Below are positions 38,888 through 50,578 of a DNA stretch of 64,000 bases, piece by piece; the first letter of the stretch is position 1, and each line of letters begins with the position of its first letter. Position numbers and translations under genes: made by a program. The notes under the pieces are model-generated. The model was not told the DNA's origin. It worked only from the letters and a program-made list of their open reading frames with translations, and ran no database searches. Source of the DNA: Parapristionchus giblindavisi (Eukaryota > Nematoda > Chromadorea > Rhabditida > Diplogasteridae); NCBI GenBank assembly GCA_943737045.1, contig CALSFV010000054.1:496001-560000 (forward strand), read 5' to 3'.

Positions 38888-41800
38888 TTATTCAAAATTC
38901 ACTTCTTTGGTTGCTTGCTCGCGAAGATTTCTGCGTAGAATTTTGCCAGAGGCAGACCTTTAAGAATCTTGCCAATTACATATATTCCTTTATTTTTTGC
39001 CTTACTTTGGAATTTCTGCGATGAATTTCACTCCTCCTGTTAAACGTTTGTACTCGGCTACTTTATCTGAAATTATTAGCCTATTGACTGATTGTTAGTC
39101 ATGGACAATTGACGTGAAATCCTTTATTAAACCGTTCTACAAGGTTTTCATGACAATTCATATCCAAAAAAACAGGCTGACCTGCTACGAAATGCATAAC
39201 GTCGTCTTCAGAAAGAGCATCAGAAGCTCGAACGACGTAGGCACGAACTGATTCACCATTCTGGATGATATAATGTACTACTTAATTCAAATGTAATAAA
39301 CCTACAATTTCATCTGGAATTCCAATTACAGCTGCATCTTTGATAAGATGATTAGAGAGTAAAACGTCTTCCAATTCCGCCGGAGCGACCTACATGATTG
39401 TGGTCTCGAGTGGAAAAGACAAGGATTACGGTACCTGAAGGGCCTTCACTTTGATCAGTTCTTTTAGTCGATCGACAATGTGTGTTCTCCCGTTTTGATC
39501 CGCATAACCAACATCACCTTAATTTTATGTTTGACTTTAAATTTTAATTTATACATTTTTATGTAAATTTGAAAATTTGTTTATACTATCATACACTGAG
39601 CCAAAAGTTACTTAAATACAAGAATAGCGTTTGTTATCTCGATACACTCAAGTAGAGTTCAGCTAGAATGCAAGCTATCTCGGTTTCTTATATTCTAGTT
39701 GAGCGTTCAGCTTAAAGATGGATACCCGCGAATGTTCATTCATATCTCTTATATCTCGCTTATGCAAGTGTAAAGTGATATGCAAGAAGAGTGAGTGACC
39801 GCTCATCAATCTCTTAGCGCAGTGGTAACAATTCTGTCTAGATAGCGCATGGCCTTGGGTTCGAATCCCATTGCCGAACTTTCCTATTTTCAAAAAGCGC
39901 GCCTTTGCCTGCGATTGCAAGCATGATTCATTCATGTGTCAATAATATCAATAAGCAGAATTAGCGTTAAATAAATGGTGTACTGTATGTAGAATAACTT
40001 TTGCTAACTTTCTGTCTTTACAGTTTGTTCACGAAAATATTCGCGGGAGTCCACCTTTAAATGAAAACGTAATTCGGCTAACTATCATTTAAGATCCAAA
40101 CCGGCAAAACATCAAGTAAGAATGGGGAACCGGACAACCTGCGATCCGCATAACAGGGGAAGATGCTTACCACTGCGCCACCTAAACACCCCACAGTGAC
40201 TTGTATAACTCAAAGCGTATTCCAGGAGGCGAGCGCGCGCTCGTTAGTAAACCTTTACCCGAATTATCTGAAGCAAAACTTAGCAATCCTCATGCTTTTT
40301 TGCTTTATCGTTTATTTAAACTGAAAGGGCATTTCTAGCTGAACTTCATCTAAGTAAAGTCGTTAGCTGAGACATTGCTAAGCAACTTTTGGCTCAGTGT
40401 AGACATGAACTAACCGGTATGCAACCATCCCTCTTTATCGATTGTCTCTGATGTTTCTTTCGGTCGATTCAGATATCCCATCATTACAGTTGGACCACGG
40501 AGACACAACTTCAATCGATATTGGTAATAAATGCCATGATTTTATTATACCTCTCCGGTCTCACCGACATCCAACTTCTTCCCTGTTGATATGTCGATAA
40601 TCTAGAACATAAAAAGTCATCAGTCTGACCTAATGAACACCTTATCGTAATTAATAGTGCGGTTTACAAACATTCTAATGTACTATTTCAACTGTACCTG
40701 CATTCCATCACTCCCGTGGATTTTTATATTTTTTGCTTTTATTTATTTTTTCACCCAGTGGTTGTTATCTTTGCTTCTAACAGTAAAAAGTAGTGAATCG
40801 TAAGTGAGAGTTGGCACTAACTTTTTGTTGAAAAGTAGCGGCTACAACACCGACTCCAAGATATGAATCATCGCCGACTAATACAGGAAGATGAGAGGTC
40901 AGCGTACTCTCAGTCATACCGTATCCTATTGTTATTGATTAGTAATGTTCTGTTGAAAAGTTACGAAAAAACAAAAGAAACGCTATCTCTTTTCACTGGT
41001 TTCGGTTCATACGTGACTCTTGAACACGGCAATGATATATCCAATCGATAATGAGGATATTAATCAATAGATCAAACCTTGACCCAAGTATCTGACATTC
41101 TTATGTCGTGATAGAACTTCCTCGCATAATTCCTTCCCAGCTGGAGCAGCACCAGAAAAAATGTACTGCAATGTGCTTTTTTTTCAATTCTAAGGTGTTT
41201 CTATTGCATCATATTCACATTTGAAGTGGACTTATAAGTCTATTAACAAGTATAAATTATTGCAAGTATAAATTATATGTGCAATCAAGTTTTGTAGATA
41301 TTATACAAGAATAAGTTATCAAGCTCAGTTACCCATGTATTTTTATCTGATGGCAATATGCAATGTAAAATTATATATACGACAAAGATGATTGATCTAA
41401 CCTCAACGGATGAAATATCGTATTCATCGACTATGGCATCTTTAGCAAGAAATATGAGAATGGGAGGAACAACGAAGAGAAGACGAATCTTTAAATCAAT
41501 AGAAATCGATCATCAATCAATCAATCAATAAGTATACCTTGTATCGTTCGATTGCCGAGAGGTATGGGTGTGGTTCAAACTTACTAAGAACCACTGCAGT
41601 TGCTCCAGTCAATAGACAAGTATTGATTAATGTAAATCCGTAGATGTGAAAGAATGGTTGATTGAGAAGGAACGTCTCCTAATTAATAATAATAATACTT
41701 TATTTTGCGATTCGGAAAACATTACATTATAGGGAATTAACTTTGTTATTGTTGTATGCAAGATATGCATGTTCAAAATTGTGATAAGAAAAAGAAAGAC

Positions 41801-44272
41801 AAAAGAGTTTCTAAAACGATTAGAGTTAGCTCGTTTTCTTTTGCTTTCACGGCTCAGGATACTCTTGAAAATTAGAAAAGCATACTTCATACCAGCTTTG
41901 ATTCCTTCCGCTTGTTTTGACACGAACTTCTTTTTCCAAATGACTGCAAAGATTGACATTATTTGCCTATTCTTTTTTAAATATTTTTTTAATAATGTTC
42001 CCTCTTTAATAGGCCGTTTGTGTAAGAGTCGAACAAGGGTTGGCACAGGCCAAAAATTTTGATATCCTCAAAACTTGTATATAGGGGTTACCGACCATGC
42101 TGATGAAGATAGGCATAGTCATTTTGGCTCCAGTGGTCCCGCAACGCCTGGGCGGGATTACGGTAAGATCACGTTTTCAGGCCATTCTCGGTCCATGGTA
42201 GAGCTAGAGGTATGAAAATTGGGCTCCTAGGACAGAATTTGATGGCGGTGATGGATGTCTACTTCATTAGTTTTGAAAATTTTCCAAAAAAGCGATTAGT
42301 GGAAATTTTGATGGAGACGTTTGCGCCCCAGACGAGTATGACAGTTCGAACCGGCGTGACGAGAGGATCACAACGATGTATTATGAGCCATTATCTCCGT
42401 CGGGAAAGATTTCATTGTCTCGATATAATGATGTGCGCCTTGTAAGAGGACTCTCTCAATTCCGCACGCTATCTCGCACTCTCCAGAGTGGCAAGAGAGC
42501 GTGCGGAAATGAGAGAGTGGCGAGGGAGCGCGCGGCATTGAGACGTAAACAACTCCTGATGCTGACGCAGATCACTATAACGAGACAATGAAAGCTTTCC
42601 CGACGGAAATAATGGCTCATAATACATCGTTGTGATCCTCTCGTTACGCCGGTTCGAACTGTCATACTCGTCTGGGGCGCAAACGTCTCCATCAAAATTT
42701 CCACTAATCGCCTTTTTGGAAAATTTTCAAAACTAATGAAGTAGACAGCCATCACCGCCATCGAATTCTGTCCTAGGAACCCAATTTTCATACCTCTAGC
42801 TCTACCATGGACCGATAATGGCCTGAAAACGTGATCTTACCGTAATCCCGCCCAGGCGTTGCGGGACCACTGGAGCCAAAATGACTATGCCTATCTTCAT
42901 CAGCATGGTCGATAACCCCTATATACAAGTTTTGAGGGTATCAAAATTTTTGGCATGTGCCAACCCTCTCCCCGATTTGCCCGACTCTTACACAAACGGC
43001 CTCTTAAAGCAAATTAATTTTGTTTTTTAGTTGATAAATTGTAAAAATATAAAAGCATCAAGCGTAGTATATTTTTGCTTACAGATATGTAGTTAGTGAT
43101 ATCAATTTTTAATGAATCGCTCACTCTTTAAAAATATCAATCATTGTGCCAAAGTTTCTGTGTGACAGCATTACACCCTTCATAGTTCCTGTCGTCCCTG
43201 ATGAGTACGGTAGAACAGCAATCGTTTCAGGATCAACTAAAACCATTGCAAATCATAATATGGTTAATAATATCGTACCCTGAGCTGTATCGTAATCTGG
43301 CGTGAATGAGATCACATCATTCCAATCAACGATATTTGAATGAGAGTATTTCTGAGGCGAATCACCACTTTGAAGGCAAACTACTGTCTGCAAATGTGAG
43401 AATGTGATACTCAGTGCAGTAAATGAAGGTAAGGTCCCAAGCAAATTTGCAACTCTCCGCTCTAGCAGACAAAGAAAGAGAGTAAGATTTGCTTGGGGTG
43501 TGCCTTTTAATCACCTTGATCTCTTCACATTTGCTCACAGCGTTCATTACATTATCCAGAGTAATGTCGTCCGTGAATATGACTTTGCATCGTGAATCAA
43601 TAAATTGCCACTCTAATTCATCTATATGGGCTTATTATCGATACAAAACAGTATATAACTCATACATTTAGTGAAGAGTGTACTTGCTCCCGATACAACT
43701 CCTCCCGAAGCTAGGACTCCCAAATGGAAAACGGGAATTCTGGAATACGGTAGGGTGGAGATTACGATATCGATTACTCACTCGATGCAATTAGTCACTA
43801 CGAGACAAGCAACATCACCACTGTAGAATCCAAGGGAACGAAGAAATGCTCGCACAGAATGTGCCTGAAATTGGGTTTATCAAAATAAACGATAAGTTGT
43901 AGATTATATACCCTTAAGTGTATTAACTATGTGTACCTGAGTGTAAACTTCATGGAAAGTGAGAACCTTTTCGGGAATGTTGGATGAAACCTTAAACAAT
44001 AACAATAGATGTTAAAGTGCAAGTTATTGACACGACTAAGTATTGTTTGAACTAACTGTAACTGAATCAATACTGGGGAAAATATCAACAATTACCAACA
44101 ATTTTGATCAATAAAAAGTAATAAATATTTTCGCTCAACAACAATCAATTAGCTGTACCAGGCACGGTCTAGTCGGTTGGGTGATTCCATGGTACCAAAT
44201 CGCCCGTAGAAGTTTATCATGGAGCGTTTCTTTAGATATTGGAACAGGAGGAAAGGAAGACTTGAAGATCAT
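38888..44272 (-). CDS. acyl-CoA synthetase / 4-coumarate-CoA ligase-like enzyme
   Basis: Nineteen exons join in frame to about 550 residues, the usual family length. From the start (ATG at 44270-44272) they are 44159-44272, 43937-43990, 43782-43864, 43666-43739, 43515-43621, 43279-43387, 43125-43236, 41886-41943, 41538-41678, 41402-41488, 41078-41165, 40822-40925, 40551-40601, 40415-40508, 39435-39517, 39306-39389, 39182-39260, 39006-39066 and 38888-38957. The ANL-superfamily signatures are all present: [13 protein letters not shown] (ATP loop), [30 protein letters not shown] and SGKILRR with the catalytic Lys. It activates a carboxylic or fatty acid to acyl-AMP and then acyl-CoA; the substrate is not deducible. 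There is no SKL-type C-terminus (it ends VNFE). An ATTATTCAG acceptor ten bases upstream of the ATG suggests SL trans-splicing. Introns carry three mobile elements. Confidence 0.9.
39712..40060. mobile_element. TTAA MITE with tRNA-like core (family K)
   Basis: It runs from TTAAAGATGGATACCCGCG to GGGAGTCCACCTTTAA. On the plus strand the core has TTAGCGCAGTGGTAACA and GGGTTCGAATCCC, A- and B-box-like sequences about 40 bp apart, as in a tRNA gene. It is located in an intron of the acyl-CoA synthetase gene. Confidence 0.8.
40141..40205 (-). other. tRNA-like degenerate sequence
   Basis: The minus strand reads GGTGGCGCAGTGGTAAGC, then about 30 bp later a GGTTGTCCGGTTCCCC segment, like a decayed A box and T-arm. 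No cloverleaf with matching acceptor stem could be drawn, so it is not called a tRNA gene. Confidence 0.3.
42006..43017. mobile_element. TTAA palindromic element, family E
   Basis: The 1.0-kb palindrome runs from TTAATAGGCCGTTTGTG to CACAAACGGCCTCTTAA. The arms are about 440-480 bp and the central loop near 42500 contains CTCGCACTCTCCAGAGTGGC. Short mirrored ORFs in the arms are not genes. It lies in the 1.2-kb intron 7 of the acyl-CoA synthetase gene without disturbing exons. Confidence 0.85.
43429..43510. mobile_element. TTAA MITE, family J, short copy
   Basis: The ends GGTCCCAAGCAAATTTG and CAGATT-free complement GATTTGCTTGGGGTGTG with TTAA at 43507-43510 match family J. The left TTAA has decayed to GTAA. 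It lies in an intron of the acyl-CoA synthetase gene. Confidence 0.6.
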
Positions 44273-44939
44273 TTCCAGTAGCTGAATAATGGAAATATAT
44301 GATTAGTCGAGAATCTAAGAGCACACAATAATAATAATTAATTTATCTTTAACGATACACTCAAACGAGTCAATAAACAACTAAATAAGTATATGACTCT
44401 TTTGATTGTAGTATGTGATAATACGCGCAGAATTTATAGTTGTAAATAAGAACGAGATAGAGATCTCGTTACTGAACAGTACATTTCAAAGAAATTCATC
44501 AATGTTGGTGGAACCGTGTTCCATTTATTTGATGTTTGCAAGCCAGCGAACTTAGAATATTAAAAACATTTTGATCTAGCACGTATAGTTGTCGATATGT
44601 AGTCGTAGTATGCGGTTTACTGATCTAGAAACGCTTCTTGTATTTAGGCGAAAGCACGTTCATCGATTGTTTAAATATATTCTCAAATAGATTATGTATC
44701 ATTGACATTACGTGCAATAAATGCATTACTTATGAGTTTTTCTCCAAAAAAAAGAATGATGTTTGAAGTACGACTTTTTCGCAGTTCCGAATAAAAATCT
44801 TTCAAACATAATTACAAAGTCCACTTTTTTCCAGACTCATTCTGTTTTGTTGAACAAGGAAAAGTTTGGAGTCGAAAAGGCCGATCGGATTGAGAAATAC
44901 TCCATTCGATTCTTCATAAAAAAAGATATCAAGTGTGTA
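44273..44939. other. upstream region of the acyl-CoA synthetase gene
   Basis: AT-rich sequence with no recognised gene. It presumably includes the promoter of the minus-strand acyl-CoA synthetase gene. No motif stands out. Confidence 0.35.
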
Positions 44940-45059
44940 TTAAACGGAGCGTAACCTCTCTCAATGGTCTCTTCGACGCGCAATGTTTCTGGTTGTTAGA
45001 TAACAGAGAAATAGTGTGCACAATATAGAGATCATTGAGAGAGGTAACGCTCCTTTTAA
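44940..45059. mobile_element. TTAA hairpin MITE (family N)
   Basis: The 120-bp element runs from TTAAACGGAGCGTAACCTC to GAGGTAACGCTCCTTTTAA. The arms continue as CTCTCAATGGTCTC / GAGATCATTGAGAG. It is non-coding. Confidence 0.75.
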
Positions 45060-45087
45060 ACAAAGAACACCAAGGTCGAAGCTTGCA

Positions 45088-46455
45088 CATACAGTGTAGC
45101 CTAAAAGTCATGGAACGCTTTTTCATTTTTTTATAACTTTTGATCCAGAAAAGCAATCAAGTTGATCTTTTCAGCCAATGTACAGAATTTATCATGGAAT
45201 ATTACCGTGATGTGTTGGTATAATTAAATTAGTTCACTGATGCGTAGTGATGACGCTATCGAAATACACTTTTTTGAAAATTTACATTTCTTTAGAGAAA
45301 GATCCTGTTCTTCTGAACATTGCGAGAGTGGAGACCGCCACTAGAGCTCCACAGTCACACAATCCGGAATGACTCCGATTCCGATTTCAAGCTGTAGCAG
45401 GGTTGCAACTTTGACTACTAAAATTAATAACTCTGCTTCTAAATGTGCTAACAACCTGCTCTAAGTGCTAAAATGATGCTAGTGGCGAGTAATGTTTATC
45501 CCCGTATTATGGTTGTCATCGCTCGTCATTTGCCCTCAGGGCATAAAATAATTTTTTTCTGGAGGACCGATTTTGAGATCCTACCGTTCAGAGGGTGGGT
45601 CTTCTAAAATTATGGCTCCTGCGCAAGCAGCTTTGCAATATGTCATATATTAATTTCCCTTATTTTGGTTTAGTTCCGATTCCTTTCAGACCCGCAGCAA
45701 ACGATATGCTGACGAGGTCTACTCGGTGCGCACTCTTGCGCTTTCTCTCTTACTGCTCTCACCCCTCGGCCTCTATTGATGAAATATCTTACTTCCAAAG
45801 TACCAATGCATGTTAGAGATATTCACAAATGTTTTTACACTATTGCTAAACTTTGATCTTTGATCTTTGTATTTTGATCTTTACTCGCTACAACACCTCA
45901 GCATATCGTTTGCTGCGTTTCTGAAAGGAATCGGAACTAAACCAAAATAAGGGAAATTAATATATGATATATTGCGAGGCTGCTTGCGCAGGAGCCATAA
46001 TTTTAGAAGACCCAGCCTCTGAACGGTAGGGTCTCAAAATCGGTCCTCCAGAAAAAAAATTATTTTATGCCCTGAGGGCAAATGACGAGCGATGACAACC
46101 ATAATACGGGGATAAACATTACTCGCCACTAGCATCATTTTAGCACTTAGAACGGGTTGTTAGCACATCCAGAAGCCGAGTTATAAATTTTGGAGGTCAA
46201 AGTTGCAACCCTGCCACAGCTTGAAATTGGAATCGGAGTCATTCCGGATTGTGTGACTGTGGAGCTCTAGTGGCGGTCTCCACTCTCGCAATGTTTCAGA
46301 AGAACAGGATCTTTCTCTAAAGAAATGTAAATTTTCAAAAAAAGTCTATTTCGATAGCGTCATCACTACGCATCAGTGAACTAATTTAATTATACCAACA
46401 CATCACGGTAATATTCCCTGATAAATTCTGTACATTGGCTGAAAAGATCAACTTG
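45088..46455. mobile_element. large palindromic element (family F)
   Basis: The arms of about 650 bp are inverted around 45820-45850. The left end starts CAGTGTAGCCTAAAAGTC, resembling a Tc1-type terminus. The right arm stops short at about 46455 (TGAAAAGATCAACTTG), so it is truncated there. The centre contains GATCTTT repeats (45851-45882). There is no intact ORF; the arms contain mirrored shadows only. Confidence 0.75.
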
Positions 46456-47215
46456 AAACAAACATAAATAAAAATTTTAAACCAACATATACATAAAATT
46501 TTGCGCGGACAGTAAATGAACAATTTTTTAAACTATTTATTGTCGGCCTGTGTAATTGCGAGCTTTCGATTAAATTTAAGCATCTATGGAATTTTTGCTC
46601 CCGAACGGGTAGTCATAAAAAGAACTTGTTAAATAGCATTTATACTGTCGATTAAGATTTTAGATCACGCGCGCAAATGCGAGAGAGAAAAAAATGAAGA
46701 AAGTTCGCAATACCGAATCAGAAGTTCTATTGCGCATTTTTTTTCTCTTTCTCATGATTGATTTTTACTTGCGGTTACACGTAAACTGTAACTTTTTGTA
46801 GTGGCGTTGCCTTTGTGTTATAGAAGTGAAATCCTCAAAATAATATTATTAATTGTGCAACACGGTATACGCTGTTTGGCATCTCATATTTTCCATAGCA
46901 GCCCTCCGACAGTGAATGAATGCCTTCGTGTGCCGATGAAGTCACACATGACACGACCAAGAAGAGGTAGACCGTTCTCCACCACTAGAGCATACTAAGA
47001 ACCTCACTAGAACTGTTATTATAATAGTTTTCGTTATTTTTGTTAAAAAATAGTTGTGATGCAGAAATCAACGCTCTTCGTGGGGCGATACGAAGCAATC
47101 GTGGTCAGCAGAGACCGGTTGGAGCAGAGACAGTATAGACCATAGATTCAAGACCGTAGAGACCGTACCGAGAGACCAGACCGTAGGGACCAGAGAGTAG
47201 AGAGCAAAGACCATA
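46456..47215. other. intergenic region with AGACC-rich tract
   Basis: No gene is supported. A purine-rich, loosely repetitive stretch (47100-47210) has many AGAGACC/GACCGTAGAG units. Confidence 0.4.
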
Positions 47216-47477
47216 GAGTTGGCCATTCGGGTTGCGGGATGCAGGCCCGCATGGCTCGTTTAACCATTGTGTGTCAAAATGCCATTACGGGACCAAGTCC
47301 CTTGCGAAGTCACGCCCCTTTCTCGGCGCCGTTCAAACCCGTCGCGTGAAGCTCGCGCCTATATTATAACTATAACAGGACGTTGTGCGCGAAGCCCCCC
47401 TAGCCTCCTTCCGAAGTTGTGGGCCCGCAATGATTTTATGAGTCATTACGATCTCTGAAGTCCCGAATAGCCAACTC
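47216..47477. mobile_element. TA-flanked GC-rich MITE (family O)
   Basis: The ends GAGTTGGCCATTCGGG and CCCGAATAGCCAACTC are inverted and bordered by TA on both sides (47214-47215, 47478-47479). The 262-bp interior is notably GC-richer than its surroundings and has no credible ORF. Confidence 0.75.
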
Positions 47478-48730
47478 TAGTTAGACGACAGTTTGTAACA
47501 TCTGTTCGCTATGCCTTATGTGCACTATTTTTCTATTTTTTTATCTTTCCAGCTTAAATAGGACCGCTCAGCAAAAAAAATTTGATAAGTCGATATTCAC
47601 GCTCGAAACAATTCATTCATACTGTAAATTTTGATTCTCTAGCAAGGAAAGCACCTATTGTTAAAATCTTTTCGGGTTTGTTTTATATGATCTTCAACAG
47701 CCTTAGTCACTATGTAAATTATATTTGTGACCACATTCATGGTGTAATGGTCAGCATTAGGGTGGCGAGAATGACTCGGTGAGTCGACCCATCTCTGGTG
47801 GGTCAGGAGCGAGTCTGGCAGATATTTCTCATTGTCAGCATGGATTTCTTATAAGCGTTCGACGAGGATTCAATTGCCTCGAACGCATCAATCTTTGAAA
47901 TATTTCAATTATTACTTGTTAATTTTTACACTTGATTTTAAACTGTTATTATTACCCAGCTAACATATTAAATGTATAAATAAATGAATATGTAAAATCA
48001 ATTATTCTAAATTTTATATTCTCACAACCAGACAAAATTAACTTAGGAAATCATATTTTTATTGCATTTGATGGCCTACCTATGTAATTAGCGCGATTTG
48101 TGAAAATAGGAAAGTTCGAAACCATCTAGTGAGAAATTTTTCCACCGCGCTACGGGATAGATGAGTGGTCACTCTCTCTTCTTGCATATAACTTGAGACT
48201 TGCATACGCGAGATGTAAGAGATTTCTACGAACATTCCCAGCTTTAATCAATATTCAATCAATGTGTGATATCATCATAATCGATCTACTCATCTTTCAC
48301 AGGACTCATTAGAGTGTAGTAAGTCAGGTTAGATAGAGTTAGAGATTACTGTCGTTTGAGAGAGTCTAGAGAGAGAAAGAGACCTTAAAGGGTCGACACG
48401 AGTGAGAGAGTGTGAGAAAGCGGGAGTGTGCAGAGAGGAAGAACACGAGAGAGTACGGAAAAGCAAGAGAGCATCGAGGCCTGAGCAAAGGCCCACGACA
48501 CTCTTCTCCTCTCCCTCTCCTTATCCTCCACTCTCTCTCCCTCTCCCCTTTCTTATCCACCCCTTGTCCTAGCCCCTCCCTCTACAAGGCTCATCTCTCA
48601 TTCTACCTATCCCTCGACCTCTCCTTTCATTACTCACATTCCTCACATTTGGTCCATCAGACGACCGTAATTTGTGATATCCAATAATTATGTCTAAATT
48701 GTACAATCTACAGGGTCGCCATCAACAATA
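47478..48730. other. intergenic region with repeat relics, upstream of orphan membrane gene
   Basis: A tRNA-like relic at about 47738-47830 contains TGGTGTAATGGTCAGCATT. A partial family K element (about 48095-48250) has an A-box-like GTAGCGCGGTGGAAAAA on the minus strand. At 48360-48620 there is a purine-rich then pyrimidine-rich CT-biased stretch. Probable SL acceptor CTACAG ends 18 bases before the next start codon. Confidence 0.4.
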
Positions 48731-50371
48731 ATGTCCTCTAATGAGTGGGATCTCGTCCAGCTTCCTGAGGTGAGCTAGATCTTTGATCTTTGCGAAACGA
48801 TTTTTTTATTAGATTTGATATTTTATTTTTGATCTTCAACAAATATGATATGTGATCTCTGATCTTTAACAAAATTTCAACAGATTCTTAAGCATAAAAT
48901 TTTTCAGGTATACAACGGTTTGATGGAATCACATGTCGATGATTGGGATCTCATAGAGCATAGAAGAGGAACTTCCTCATCTGATTCATGTGCCAAGCCT
49001 ACTCACAGAGGACCTCCAAGGTTATAATTAATGATTTTTTCTCTTTTTTCTAAATCAAAAATACATTTCAGTATGCGTAAAGCACAACACCAGCCTACTG
49101 TGACGAGTGGACCATCTACCGTAACAGTAAATAAAAGCCAGGAGAAGATTAAAGAACTTCACGAGGTACGACATTGATCGGTATAGCATATCTGGGACTG
49201 GATTTACTGCAACTAAAAATAAAGGGATTGTTCAGGAAGTGTGGGCGCTCACGGTCGATAGGAACAAATGGAGAAATCTATACAACAGCACGATCGAACA
49301 GAAATACCGTACTCAAGAGGACATAAGGTACTGTTGATAGCTACTGTTAAAAACATTGATTTTTCTTATCTTTATATTATTATTTGCAAGATGATCGGTT
49401 AAAGATGGTGGAACGCGAATGTTCGTATAAATAACTACACCCATATTGAGCGAATGCAAAGTGATGTGCTAAGAGTTAGCACAGCCACTCATCTATCCCA
49501 TAGCGCAGTGGCAAACGTTCAGACTCGTTACCCGTTTTCGCTTTTTGAAAATTGAGGAAATTCGGCAATAGGTGTCGAACGCAACCTATTGCCGAATTTC
49601 CTCAATTTTCAAAAAGCGCGCCTTTCCCTGAACCGGCCTGTGGGTTCATTGATTTTTCTAGCAATCAATAAGCTAAATCAGCATAAAATAAATAGTGTAC
49701 GGTAGATAGAATCACTTTTGCTACCTTTCTGTCCTCACAGTTTGTTCACGAAAATATTCGTGGGAGACCACCTTTAATGTCTCTGGGAAGATTCATCAAA
49801 CTTGTACCTTTCATTACGATGAAAACTCCATATAGAAAAAAATCAAACCTAATTTGAAAATTTCCGGCCTTGCCAATGCGAATGAAGTTTGCTTGGGACA
49901 TTTTTGAATTGATCACGAAAACATTTTTGAATTGATCATAAAAAGTGTTAAATATAACACATTGCAGGTCATGTGTGCTGTGTAGCACACTTTTTTCTCT
50001 GTGTGTCTACCAATGTACTTCAATAATAATTTCCTTCCAGAACCATGGTCCATTCGTGTCTCGAGATCTACGATATCTGTTTCTCCTTCATCACCATCAC
50101 CATCCCTCTTCTCATGAGATCAATTGTTCATAATTCCATTGGTATCGCCCAGATCCTCCTGATTATCTGGAATGGTTTATATCGCACTGTGCTATGCTAT
50201 CTAATAGTGATTTCAATTGGCCTGGGTTATCCATATTATTTATCCATAATGTACAACTGTTCCTATATAGCGGCGTTCTTTTTGCAAATAATAGTCACAT
50301 TGTTCCATAATTGGTTAAATGGAAGAGGGTTGACTGATTGGGTAATGTTCACACTGATTTGCAAAGAATAG
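48731..50371 (+). CDS. orphan protein with WDL repeats and a multi-pass hydrophobic C-terminus
   Basis: Five exons join in frame to about 222 residues: 48731-48769, 48908-49020, 49072-49165, 49236-49327 and 50041-50371. The N-terminal ~110 residues are hydrophilic, with two related motifs, EWDLVQLPE and DWDLIEH, and a helical, charged stretch (KSQEKIKELHEEVWALTVDRNKW). The long last exon encodes three or four hydrophobic segments (ICFSFITITIPLLM, IAQILLIIWNGLY, VLCYLIVISIGLGY, YIAAFFLQIIVTLF). The domain order suggests a membrane protein with a cytosolic N-terminus. I do not recognise the family. The phase fits across intron 4, which contains a family K MITE; an alternative reading of the last exon is short. 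Confidence is lower for the last exon. Confidence 0.6.
49399..49777. mobile_element. TTAA MITE with tRNA-like core (family K)
   Basis: It runs from TTAAAGATGGTGGAACGCG to GTGGGAGACCACCTTTAA in intron 4 of the orphan membrane gene. The core has CATAGCGCAGTGGCAAAC. The segment AATTGAGGAAATTCGGCAAT is repeated inverted at about 49545-49615, which produces a local hairpin not seen in the other copies. Confidence 0.8.
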
Positions 50372-50578
50372 AAAGGAGACTAGAGAGCCGAGAGTGAGAG
50401 AGAGTGTGTGTGTTCAGTTGATATTTGGGTATTGTAATGTATTGGTATTCATTCTATCTATCAATTCTATCGGTTTCTATTGTAATGATTTGTACTGTAA
50501 GTGTAATCGTGTAATAATTGTAATAATCAATAATAATTCTTTGAATAAAAACGTGTACTATTCATCCGTTTTGAAATG
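50372..50578. other. 3' flank of the orphan membrane gene
   Basis: GAGAG- and GTGTG-rich start followed by AT-rich sequence. It probably includes the 3' UTR. No other feature is seen. Confidence 0.4.

Noticed and set aside
41627..42046. 139-codon minus-strand ORF with a Lys-rich sequence
   Set aside because: It spans acyl-CoA synthetase exons 8-9, an intron and the end of palindrome E in a different frame; the spliced reading explains the region.
42212..42791. Inverted ORF pair beginning MKIG(L/F)LGQN
   Set aside because: Arm sequence of palindrome E on each side of its centre.
47100..47210. AGACC-rich stretch as a tandem repeat array
   Set aside because: Units vary in length and sequence too much to define a repeat.
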